Assembly: GCA_946902875.1 (NCBI GenBank)
Contig: OX336350.1
Coordinates: 19,520,048-19,584,047 of the forward strand
Length of the DNA stretch: 64,000 bases
Direction of reading: 5' to 3'
Origin: Nematopogon swammerdamellus
Lineage: Eukaryota; Arthropoda; Insecta; Lepidoptera; Adelidae
Part shown: positions 31,190 to 43,100 of the stretch, piece after piece
Position numbering within the stretch: the first letter of the stretch is position 1
Layout of the letters: every line of letters starts with the position of its first letter
Notes under the pieces: generated by a model
What the model was told of the DNA's origin: nothing
The model's database searches: none
Seen by the model: the letters and a program-made list of their open reading frames with translations, nothing else
Position numbers and translations under genes: made by a program

Positions 31190-31890
31190 CTCCTCTAGCC
31201 GAGCATAGCCGACAATCCAAAAAGGAAGCCTCCGGTATGGCACCTAGTAGGTGCCACCTACCATCTCGGAGGTGATATTGGCTGGTCTAAGCATGTGCCT
31301 CGATAGCTCAGTGGTGCAGACAGTCGACTGTAGCTATTGATTGTTAAGCAACGTTGGGCCAGTCAGTACTTTGATGGATGACCGCTCGACCGTTGGAGGC
31401 TGACCGTGGTTCGGATGCCACAGTAAAACTGTAGGTCCCTTCCCTTCTTACCTTACTAGGTGGAAGGGTTCAACCCGCCCGGGTTTGTACGACCACACTG
31501 AATGAAACGTCGGTCGAAACGGCTATGTAAATAGTTTGTGTTTTTCGTTCAGTTTTTTTTTATGGACGACCGGCATGGGTGGTTACGCCCACAAGTTCAA
31601 ACGACGATTAAGACACAGCCAATAACACCACCCCTCGCGAAACCACGCTCAGAGAGGCGCCATGCCAGCTACAAGGCGGACAAAGAGGTTGTTATCTAAT
31701 TTATTAACACACCTTTTGAAGATGTTCAGCAGCACGACCGAAGGGAAGCACAGAGATGGCACCTAGTTCACCCGGTGTTATGGACTGACATCACGTATGT
31801 TGTAGGTGATGTAGCCCACCGTAACAGTTTCCATAAAAAAAATGTGCCCATCTGACTTAGCCACCAACATTGGATTACATAAGTAAATTC
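31190..31890 (+). mobile_element. three-level nest: LINE tail in SINE-1 in SINE-2
   Basis: SINE-2 3' body runs 31190-31295 and resumes at 31842 (CCCATCTGACTTAGCCACC). SINE-1 lies between, bounded by ATGTGCC on both sides. Within SINE-1, 31555-31730 is a LINE 3' UTR piece (complement of the 11290-11395 type: CTCGCGAAACCACGCTCAG, GAGGCGCCATGCC). Order of insertion: SINE-2, then SINE-1, then the LINE tail. Confidence 0.7.
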
Positions 31891-31964
31891 CGCTAATTTA
31901 TGTAAAAAAAACATTATTTTCATAAACATCCATTTGCATTGCCTGCATTCTTCCTAATATCTTT

Positions 31965-32300
31965 TCAATGTAACCTAACACGGTTGGCTACATAACCACA
32001 CACCTGCAACGTTAGCCCATCACATCCTGGTGAACTAGGAGCACTGTCAGTGCATTCATAAAAAAAAAACTTTTTGATTGTGCCGGCTACACTGAATTAG
32101 ACGGAGAACACGAACTATTTTCATAGTCGTATCAACCGACCTAATAATTCAGTGCGGTGGTGCCAAACCGAATAGGTTAAACTTACCACCTAGTAAGGGA
32201 CCAATTGCAGCATCAATTGCAATCTGAACCATGAACGGCCTCAACGGTCGGACGGTCGCATTCAATGTACGACCGCGCCCGGCATTCGCTACTGGCTGAA
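31965..32300 (-). mobile_element. degenerate SINE-1
   Basis: ACACGGTTGGCTACAT, GTGAACTAGGAGCACTGTCA and GCCGGCTACACTGAATTAG are diverged matches to the family body on the minus strand. The head is badly decayed. Confidence 0.6.
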
Positions 32301-32569
32301 GCGATGTACATGCCAGAACTTTTTTGAGTCTGCCAATATAACCTAACCAGCGCTCCACCCCTAAAGCTGCATTTACACAATCAAAGTTCGCTTGCACAAT
32401 GTATAGGAGCGGATACAAGTTCACTTTGATATCGGCCGACACATAGCACAGTTCACTTGGACGTGTTTCTTCATTCTTCAAGTATTCAAGATCTGAAGAT
32501 AATAAAAAAATCACAGGATGTCGGATTAGACAGATCTGTTGCTAGATAGTATCGGAGTTGTAGCAGAAT

Positions 32570-32755
32570 TGTTGGACCGGTGTTTCCCCGCATCCTAGTC
32601 AACGCAGACTAGCTGATGAGGGCTTGATGCGAGCCAAAGCGTGAAGCATGCGCGGGAAATTCAGAGTCACCACTCGCTAGTCCCGACCTAGATTAACACC
32701 CTCCTCTACTGCCGACGGGCCCGGATAAGCTTAGTTCCACACCTTCTTCCTTCCT
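32570..32755 (+). mobile_element. family E retroelement 3' tail
   Basis: GTCAACGCAGACTAGCTGAT, GAAGCATGCGCGGGAAAT and CCCTCCTCTACTGCCGACGG match the other three copies. Confidence 0.8.
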
Positions 32756-32879
32756 AGAAAAAGAGCTAACACGGGAAACGAAAAGAAAATCTCGCAAAAG
32801 GCATCCTTTCTCTTGTAAATTTTGAGAATCATGTCCCAAGGAACACCTTTGTCTTGTATAATTCAACGAATTTTTTGAG

Positions 32880-33068
32880 TAATGAACACTGAATGAAAGG
32901 TCGGTTGAAAAGGCTATGTAAATAGTTCGTGTTTTCTGTCCAGTTCGGTGTAGCCGGCACGACCGAAGGGAAGCACTGACATGGCACCTAGTTCACCCAG
33001 CGTTATGGGCTGACATTACGGATGTACTAGGTGATGTAGCCAACCGTGTCAGTTGATAAAAAATAAAA
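32880..33068 (+). mobile_element. SINE-1 3' fragment
   Basis: Begins inside the body (CTGAATGAAAGGTCGG) and ends TGTAGCCAACCGTGTCAGTT plus an A-rich tail. Confidence 0.8.
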
Positions 33069-33142
33069 GTATCTCACTCACTGAACTGTATTTTATTGCG
33101 AGTTTTTTGCACTTGCTTGACTCTATTTTGTTACATCTAAAT

Positions 33143-34050
33143 GTCACCAGTCCACTTTGATTGTATGGCGATAGTCAAGTGTCACCAGTCCACTTTGATT
33201 GTATGGCGATAGTCAAGTGTCACCAGTCCACTTTGATTGTATGGCGATAGTCAAGTGTCACCAGTCCACTTTGATTGTATGGCGATAGTCAAGTGTCACC
33301 AGTCCACTTTGATTTTATGCCGATAGTCAAGTGTCACCAGTCCACTTTGATTGTATGGCGATAGTCAAGTGTCACCAGTCCACTTTGATTGTAGGCCGAT
33401 AGTCAAGTGTCACCAGTCCACTTTGATTGTAGGCGGATAGTCAAGTGTTACCAGTCCACTTTGATTATATGGCGATAGTCAAGTGTCACCAGTCCAATTT
33501 GATTGTATGGCGATAGTCAAGTGTCACCAGTCCACTTTGATTTTATGCCGATAGTCAAGTGTCACCAGTCCACTTTGATTGTATGGCGATAGTCAAGTGT
33601 CACCAGTCCACTTTGATTGTAGGCCGATAGTCAAGTGTCACCAGTCCACTTTAATTGTATGCCGATAGTCAAGTGTCACTAGTCCACTTTGCTTGTATGC
33701 CGATAGTCAAGTTTCAGCAATCCACTTTGATTGTATGCCGATAGTCAAGTGTCACCAGTCCACTTTAATTGTATGCCGATAGTCAAGTGTCACCAGTCCA
33801 CTTTGATTGTATGCCGATAGTCAAGTGTCACCAGTCCACTTTGCTTGTATGCCGATAGTCAAGTATCAGCAATCCACTTTGATTGTATGCCGATAGTCAA
33901 GTGTCACCAGTCCATTTTGATTATATGCCGATAGTCAAGTGTCACCAGTCCACTTTGATTGTATGCCGATAGTCAAGTGTCACCAGTCCACTTTGATTGT
34001 ATGCCGATAGTCAAGTGTCACCAGTCCACTTTGATTGTATGCCTTGTACG
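33143..34050. repeat. 38-bp tandem array, about 24 copies, downstream of STOML2
   Basis: The unit GTCACCAGTCCACTTTGATT plus GTATGGCGATAGTCAAGT repeats with a 38-bp period. Two subtypes (TGTATGGCG and TGTATGCCG) are segregated along the array, and higher-order blocks with GTTTCAGCAATCC or GTATCAGCAATCC recur. It lies 125 bp beyond the STOML2 stop codon on the 3' side. Confidence 0.95.
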
Positions 34051-34174
34051 CCGATGTTCAAGTGCGTCTTGACCACTGTTGCCACGATCAAAGTAGCGTC
34101 TAAATATTCATCAAAACTGCGTTGTGCAAGCGAACTATTATTGCGTCAACGCCGCTCAACCGTCCTAACGTAGC

Positions 34175-37100
34175 CTAACTATCAGTTTTCTTATTATTCT
34201 TCAACTTGGCCACCGCCTCCGTCCGTTCCTCGTCGTCCGAGTAGTACTCGGCCAGGTTGCCTCGCTCGCTCACCACCGGTTGGCCCGTGAGCGTGGACCC
34301 CTTCTCCGTGATCGCGCCGATGACCGTCATGGGATCGTCGTAGACGGGACTGCTCGGTGTGAACTCGGGTTGTGATTGAGGCGGTTGTGCGTTGTGCGCC
34401 GTCACCGTTGAGTATATCGACATGGCCTGCAATTGATTTTTTTTTTATGTAAACCGACATGGGTAGCAGTGCCGGGGGACCAATGGTACAGTCGACGAAG
34501 CCAAAAACACGTCTCCTCGCGAAACCACGCTCAGAGAGGCGCCATGCTACCGGTTAATTACAAATCCTAAAATGAACATCTCAGCTCAGCTTAGCAAGAG
34601 CTTGTAATAAGCTCTCAGAGCTTGTAATAAGGCGAATAGATTACAAGCTCTCTGAGCTTGTAATAGGGCGACTAGATTACTAGCTCTCAGATATTGTAAT
34701 AAGGCGACTAGATTAAAAGCTCTAAGAGGTTGTATGTAATAAGGCGACTAGATTAAAAGCTCTCAGAGGTTGTATGTAATAAGGCGACTAGATTAAAAGC
34801 TCACAGAGGCTGTATGTAATAAGGCGACTAGATTAAAAGCTCTCAGAGGTTGTATATAATAAGGCGACTAGATTAAAAGCTCTCAGAGGTTGTATGTAAT
34901 AAGGCGACTAGATTAAAAGCTCTCAGAGGTTGTATGTAATAAGGCGACTAGATTAAAAGCTCTCAGAGGTTGCATGTAATAAGGCGACTAGATTAAAAGC
35001 TCTCAGAGGTTGTATGTAATAAGGCGACTAGATTAAAAGCTCTCAGAGGTTGTATGTAATAAGGCGACTAGATTAAAAGCTCTCAGAGGTTGTATGTAAT
35101 AAGGCGACTAGATTAACCCTTCGGCCCTCAGCATAAATATTCGCATGACCACAAAATCTCAGCCCTTTTCGCCGCGCGCAAAAACGCAAAATTTTGGCGC
35201 GCGCGCTCCCGCACAAATTCGAATATCCCGCCTCAATCGAACGATCCATCAGTAATCTGTAATCTGTAATCTGCGTACTGAAATTGCGCATTCAGTGATA
35301 CCAAACACTTCAGGATTCACTTATTTAGAAGCACAGACCGATTTTTTGAACTCCAGGCAAAACAAAACACACTCGACATTTTTTTTCGATTTTTTCTGAC
35401 CAAAACTGTATAATTTCCTTATACGAGTCATACCTCTAAATAAAGATAATGAGACGTACTCTCGAATACGGGTACACGAAATACGGTACAACTTCAATAT
35501 ATTTCAGTGTGAGCTGAAATGTCCGTTGTCAAAAGTGACATTATTTTATTTGACATTTAAAAAAATTATTTTCTGTGTGAAGGTGAAGTGTTGCCCTGCC
35601 ATGTGTTTGATAATAGTTCTAGTACTTTTAACCAAGAAGTGATACCAGGAATCAGTTCTTTGGTCGAAAATTGGTAGAATTAGTGATTAATTTAATAGTG
35701 AGCCGCGCGCCGCCGCGCCGCGCCGAACCCCGCGCGGGGTTTGCGGGAGCCAGCCGTTGAACGATAAATGAACCCCGCGCGGGGTTTGCGGGAGCCGAAG
35801 GGTTAAAAGCTCACAGAGGCTGTATGTAATAAGGCGACTAGATTAAAAGCTCTCAGAGGTTGTATATAATAAGGCGACTAGATTAAAAGCTCTCAGAGGT
35901 TGTATGTAATAAGGCGACTAGATTAAAAGCTCTCAGAGGTTGTATGTAATAAGGCGACTAGATTAAAAGCTCTCAGAGGTTGTATGTAATAAGGCGACTA
36001 GATTAAAAGCTCTCAGAGGTTGTATGTAATAAGGCGACTAGATTAAAAGCTCTCAGAGGTTGTATGTAATAAGGCGACTAGATTAAAAGCTCTCAGAGGT
36101 TGTATGTAATAAGGCGACTAGATTAAAAGCTCTCAGAGGTTGTATGTAATAAGGCGACTAGATTAAAAGCTCTCAGAGGTTGTATGTAATAAGGCGACTA
36201 GATTAAAAGCTCTCAGAGGTTGTATGTAATAAGGCGACTAGATTAAAAGCTCTCAGAGGTTGTATGTAATAAGGCGACTAGATTAAAAGCTCTCAGAGGT
36301 TGTATGTAATAAGGCGACTAGATTAAAAGCTCTCAGAGGTTGTATATAATAAGGCGACTAGATTAAAAGCTCTCAGAGGTTGTATGTAATAAGGCGACTA
36401 GATTAAAAGCTCTCAGAGGTTGTATGTAATAAGGCGACTAGATTAAAAGCTCTCAGAGGTTGTATGTAATAAGGCGACTAGATTAAAAGCTCTCAGAGGT
36501 TGTATATAATAAGGCGACTAGATTAAAAGCTCTCAGAGGTTGTATGTAATAAGGCGACTAGATTAAAAGCTCTCAGAGGTTGTATGTAATAAGGCGACTA
36601 GATTAAAAGCTCTCAGAGGTTGTATGTAATAAGGCGACTAGATTAAAAGCTCTCAGAGGTTGTATGTAATAAGGCGACTAGATTAAAAGCTCTCAGAGGT
36701 TGTATGTAATAAGGCGACTAGATTAAAAGCTCTCAGAGGTTGTATGTAATAAGGCGACTAGATTAAAAGCTCTCAGAGGTTGTATGTAATAAGGCGACTA
36801 GATTAAAAGCTCTCAGAGGTTGTATGTAATAAGGCGACTAGATTAAAAGCTCTCAGAGGTTGTATGTAATAAGGCGACTAGATTAAAAGCTCTCAGAGGT
36901 TGTATGTAATAAGGCGACTAGATTAAAAGCTCTCAGAGGTTGTATGTAATAAGGCGACTAGATTAAAAGATCTCAGAGGTTGTATGTAATAAGGCGACTA
37001 GATTATCATACTTGTGCGACTAGATTGGAGACGTCTCCAGCGTTCGCCGGCAGAATGAGTGTGTTGTTAGTTCTCGCGAGACGGTTGAACGCTTGCACGT

Positions 37101-40100
37101 ACTGCTCAGCTATCGACAGCGATGCCGCGTGCTTGCTGTCCTGTTAAACACAGTAAAACAACGAAGATAATAATACATATGAAATGGACCACGCAACGAC
37201 GCGTCCTCTCTCGCTCTTCACTACTGCGGAGAGCTAGATACAGATAGTTAAATCCACAAAGACGCGCGCCACTAATTTTAGTCCGGTTGGGGTCGCACGG
37301 TGTGTGCAGGGTGTGGAGAGTTTGACCCGAGCATAGTTGACACTTGACGCTCTCTCGTGATTGGCCAATTCATCTTAGTGTGCACTCACACTCGTAGTAG
37401 TGTGTAACGATAGAACTAACACACTAGCAGAATGTTGCACACTTGCGCTGTAAGCGATTAGGAGGAACGGTGAGGCGCGTCTTTGCGGATTGAACTGTCT
37501 GTAGGTAGGAGGAATGCTGTGTGATCTGGGTGACCGCTGACCGTTGGAGGCTGACCGAGGTTCGGATTCCTCGTAAAACTGTAGGTCCCTTCCCTCCTAA
37601 TCTTACTTGGTGGTAGGGTTTAACCCGCCCGGGTTGGTACCACCGCACTGAATGAAACGTCGGTCCAAACGGCTATGTAAATAGTTTGTGTTTTCCGACC
37701 AGTTCAGTGTAGCCGGCACGATCAAAGGGGGGAAGCACTGACATGGCACCTAGTTCACCCGGTGTTATGGGCTGACATCGATCAAAGGGGGGAAGCACTG
37801 ACATGGCACCTAGTTCACCCGGTGTTATGGGCTGACATCACGGACATTGTAGGTGATGTAGCCAACCGTGTCAGTTTCAATAAAAATAAAAAAATGCTTC
37901 GTCACAACCATTTTTACGTAAGTTTGACAGTTGACCAAGTGAGTACGACAAGATTGGTTTGCATACAAAAAAAAACATGCATAATAGATGGCCGGTACGA
38001 ACGGTGTCGCCGAGCGCCTTGGCGACCATGCTGAGTCCCCGCGCGCGCGCCCCCGCCACCGCCAGCATCGCCTCCGCCTCGCCCGACGCCTTGTTTATTT
38101 GCTCCTGCTTCTCCGCCTCTGCTCGCACAAAGTATACGCCCTTATTAGTAGTGTTGCAACGGATATTGGATTGGTCGGATGTCCGGATTTCCGGCCGCCG
38201 GATATCCTGCCAGACGTAGGTAAGGTGTTTCGTTAGTCATGTCATTAACTTCGGGAGGGTTACATACAAACTCAAATAAACACGTTACGCAAAAAAAAAA
38301 TATATGTTTATAGTATTACTTTTCGAGAAATTTAACAAAACATATTTGCTACGTAAACATTAACCTGTGTGTAATAGTAGGTAACTTGCATTGTACGGGG
38401 TCAATGACCGTACTATGTTGAAACGCAGAACAGCTGTTTGTTGTAAGTAAGTCACAAGGTCACTATGATTGGTTTTTACTGCTGCTTATATGATTTAATT
38501 TTTTTGTTAGGAGAAAAAATGCTCTATGCTATAAACATGTTTTTTTCTTATGTAAAGTGTCTATTTGAGTGTGTATGTAACCCTCCCGAAGTTAATGACA
38601 TGACTAACGAAACACCTTATATAAATATTAACAAGGTCACAGAATTTGAAATAGTACTGACCGGCGTCATAGCTAGCATAGAGAAGTTGCACTCCTTTGA
38701 TCTTGGAGAATGCCACTGTTTTATTTAATAGCCTACAAATTTTGCAAGGCAAATTTTCTTTTTGTAAATCAGTTATTTAATCAATCATATCACTATCCGG
38801 CCATGAACCAGATAGTAATAAAATGGCCGGTTACCAGATATTAACCAGATATCCGTTGCAACAATACTTGGGTTGACTTGATGGGTGACCGCTTGAATGT
38901 TGGAGGCTGACCGTCGCTCGGATTCCACTTAAAACTGTAGGTCCCTTCCATTCTTACCTTACTAGGTGGTATGGTTTACCGCGCTGGAGTTGGTACCACC
39001 GCACTGAATGAAAGGTCGGTCGAAACGGCTATGTAAATATTTCGTGTTTTCCGTTCAGTTCAGTGTAGCCGGCACGACCGAAGGGAAGCACTGACACGGC
39101 ACCTAGTTCACGAAGGTGTTATGGGCTGACATCACGGACTTTGCAGGTGATGTAGCCAACCGTGTCAGTTATTGATAATATTTTTTTGTTTTTTTTTTTG
39201 GAAACTGACACGGTTGGCTACATCACCTACAACATCCGTGATGTTAGCCCATAACACAGGGTGAACTTGGTGCCACGTCAGTGCTTCCCTTCGGCCGTGC
39301 CGGCTACACTGAACTGGACGGAAAACACCAACTATTCACATAGTCGTTTCGACCGACCTTTCATTCTGTGCGGTGGTACCAATTCGGGCGGGTTAAACCC
39401 TACCACCTAGTAATATAAGAAGGGAGTCATATCCCTTAGTCGCCTTTTACGACACACACGGGGAGAGATGCAGTGGGGCTCTTCTTTTAAAGTATCGGCC
39501 CCACACGGTACATTATTGATATTACAATTATTGATAATATTGAAATAATTGTATGATGATGATGAACACACAAGATCGTACCGGAGGCGAGGATCCTGGA
39601 CTGCCGTTTGCCCTCGGCGACGTTAATGTCGGCGGCGCGCACGCCCTCCGACTCCAAGATGGCCGCGCGCTTGCGCCGGTCCGCCTCCACCTGCATCTGC
39701 ATCGCCTCCTGGATCCGCGTCGGCAGCTTTATATCACCTGCGTCGACACATCCGCACCGAGTCAACAAAAACAGTAACGACCGATTTCACCAATACAAAA
39801 AAAAAAATGACAACGACCGATTTCACCAAGTCGTTTTACCTATTTACACGCATATAAACAAAAACAGTAACGACCGATTTCACCAAGTGAACAAAATCAG
39901 TAACGACCAATTTCACCAAGTCAACAAAAACAGTAACAACCAATTTCACCAAGTGAACAAAATCAGTAACGACCAATTTCACCAAGTGAACAAAAACAGT
40001 AACGACCAAACTCACCAAGTCAACAAAAACAGTAACAACCAATTTCACCAAGTCTTAGTCTTTTTACCTTTTTACACACATACCACACAAGCTGTATCTG

Positions 40101-43100
40101 TAGATAGGTTACGTCGTGCTTGATATTGTCTGGTCCTAATATTTTGCAAAACATGATGGTCGGTGTTGTGCTGTGATTTACCCAAGTTTTTGCAGCACAA
40201 CCACGATCACTCTGCTTACCCGGACTGTCTGGAGTGGTGGCATGTATGTATGTAATAAATACTGTAAAAAAAATGTATTTGTCAGGTCATTAACGAATGT
40301 CCTGTTTGTACAGGTTGTATAAAAATCAATTTTGACAAAGTTGTATTTTAATATTGCTTGATCGGGTTGTTCGTTGATAATGCCGATATAGCCGACATGA
40401 AATGAAGGGAAGCACTGACATGGCACCTAGTTCACCCTGTGTTATGGGCTGACATCACGGATGTTGTAGGTGATGTGGCCTACCGTGTCAGGTTCCATAA
40501 AAAAAAAAAAAAAAAAAAAATGCAGTTCCACAGTTGACCAAGTGAGTACGACGAGATCGTTTTCCATATTAAAAAAAATATGCATAATACAGTAGGCGCT
40601 CGGTAATCCGGCGCTCGACAGTCCGGCACGCCCAATAGTCCGGCATTTTTAGCCTCAGCTGACCCGCTCTATAATCCGGCACTACTGCCGGATTATAGAG
40701 CGGGGGGATTCGGGTGAGCATAGCCAAATTTGCTCTCGCGCTCAGTCCGGCCCCGACCTTGACAGCGAAACTACGCGTCTGTTTTTTTTTTGTTGAATTA
40801 CGTAGTGTGTATATAAAGCATTTATGTACATACATAAATGCTTTATATCCCATACTAATCCAATAATCCGGCAGTTCCAGCAATATTTTTTTTTTTATGG
40901 AAACTGACACGGTTGGCTACATCACCTACAACGTCCGTGATGTCAGCCCATAACACCGGGTGAACTAGGTGCCATGTCAGTGCTTCCCCCTTTGATCGTG
41001 CCGGCTACACTGAACTGGTCGGAAAACACAAACTATTTACATAGCCGTTTAGACCGACGTTTCATTCAGTGCAGTGGTACCAACCCGGACGGGGTAAACC
41101 CTGCCACCTAGTAAAAATAAGAAGAGAGTCATATCCCTTAGTCGCCTTTTACGACATACACGGGGAGAGATGCAGTGGGGCTATTCTTTTAAAGTACCGG
41201 CCCCACACGGTACGAATTTCATCGTATACTAACGTATCTCATATCGCAGGCAGGCGATGCCCCATGCCTCGCTCGCCTTGTTGATCACCTCAACGATGCT
41301 CACGTTGAGCGACTCCCGCTCCCGGAACACCTTGTCCAGCGAGATCTTGCCCAGCTCGCTGCGCATAGTCGTTTGCGCGAGCTGCGTGATCGCAAACTCT
41401 GGATCCTCAACGCCGTACGACGCTGAAAACGAATTGTAATGTTACGATAGTTGAAAACATTTTATATCATTCAGCCTCGGTAGCTCAGTTGTGCAGTCGG
41501 TCGACTGTTGTTAGGCAACCCTGAGCGCGGTCAGTACTTGGATGGGTGACCGCTCGACCGTGTTCGAGGCTGACCGTGGTTAGGATTCCACGTAAAACTG
41601 TAGGTTCCCTCCCTTCTTACCTAACTGGGTGGTAGGGTTTAGCCCGCCCGGGTTGTTACCACCGCACTGAATGAAACGTCGGTCGAAACGGCTATGTAAA
41701 ATTTTCAACTATTCAACTATGAATAGTTGAGCAAATATTTATGAGTTGAGTCGTCGGTATTACCCATTGCTCAACTATACACAGTTGAGCAGTGGGGCAG
41801 TCACGTCAATAGTTTGTGTTTTCCGTCCAGTTCAGTGTAGCCGACAAGAAATGAAAGCAAGCACTGGCACGGCACCTAGTTCACCCGGTGTTATGGGTTG
41901 ACATCACGGATGTTGTAGGTGATGTAACCAACGGTGTCAGTTTCCATAAAAAAATTAAAATGAAAAAACAATCAGACAATTTCGAATTGTCAATTGCTCC
42001 AAAAAATCATTCTATGTTCGCTTTACAATCCGAGAACTTCTCAGTTGATTCACACGAGGGTTTTCGCTCAGGATGAAAGAGTAGGTCGTGCTACTCCAGC
42101 CACCCGATCTCTTCCATGAAGCGGAGCACCCTTCTCGGTCGCTTCCACCAAAGGAGGACTTATCCCAGCTTACCTCTGTAAGGGTCCACTATGCGTGGAT
42201 AGAGCACTCCGCCCAGCTTACCTCTGTAAGGGTCCACTGTGCGTAGATAGAGCACTCGGTCTAGCTTACCTCTTAAGGGTCCACTATGCGTAGATAGAGC
42301 ACTCCGCCCAACTGACCTCTGTAAGGGTCCACTATGCGTAGATAGAGCACTCCGTCTAGCTTGCCTCTGTAAGGGTCCACTATGCGTAGATAGAGCACTC
42401 CGTCTAGCTTGCCTCTGTAAGGGTCCACTATGCGTAGATAGAGCACTCCGTCTAGCTTACCTCTGTAAGGGTCCACTATGCGTAGATAGAGCACTCCGCC
42501 CAGCTTACCTCTGTAAGGGTCCACTATGCGTTGATAGAGCACTCCGCCCAGCTTACCTCTGTAAGGGTCCACTATGCGTAGATAGAGCACTCTGCCCAGC
42601 TTACCTCTGCAAGGGTCCACTATGCGTAAATAGAGCACTCCGCCCAGCTTACCTCTGTAAGGGTCCACTATGCGTAGATAGAGCACTCCGTCTATGCTCA
42701 GAGTGACATTGTCGGAGGTGATGGCGCTTTGCTTCGGCACGTCGATGGCTATCTCCTTCAGGCTCTGTACGTATTTGATCTTGTCCACGACAGGCCATAG
42801 CAGGTTCAGGCCTGGCTCCAGGATCCGGTGGAACTTGCCCATACGCTCCACTATCCAAGCCTGTCAACAGTTTCAGGTTCCAGTTCAGCAATCCAGGGAA
42901 GTCTCCGGTATGGCACCTACCTTCTATATTGGCTGGTCGGAGCATGGGCTTTGTCCCCTCCGACTAAGCCACCCATACCGGATTACATAAAAAAAAAAGT
43001 TTCACTTCGGTCGTATCAATGTCAGCCTCGATAGCTCAGTGGTGCAGACAGTCGACTGTCGCTATTGAATGTTAAGCAACGCTGGGTGCGGTCAGTACTT

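Noticed and set aside
34583..37006. CRISPR-like array from the regular 40-bp period
   Set aside because: Units are contiguous without unique spacers, so this is a satellite. The surroundings are clearly eukaryotic.
39608..40123. 171-codon + strand frame with NSNDQFHQVNK repeats
   Set aside because: It is antisense to STOML2 exon 5 and runs through the 33-bp array. Openness follows from a period divisible by three.
42273..42851. 192-codon repeat-containing frame as a distinct gene
   Set aside because: It is STOML2 exon 3 plus read-through of the 48-bp array. The first ATG inside it is an internal methionine of STOML2.
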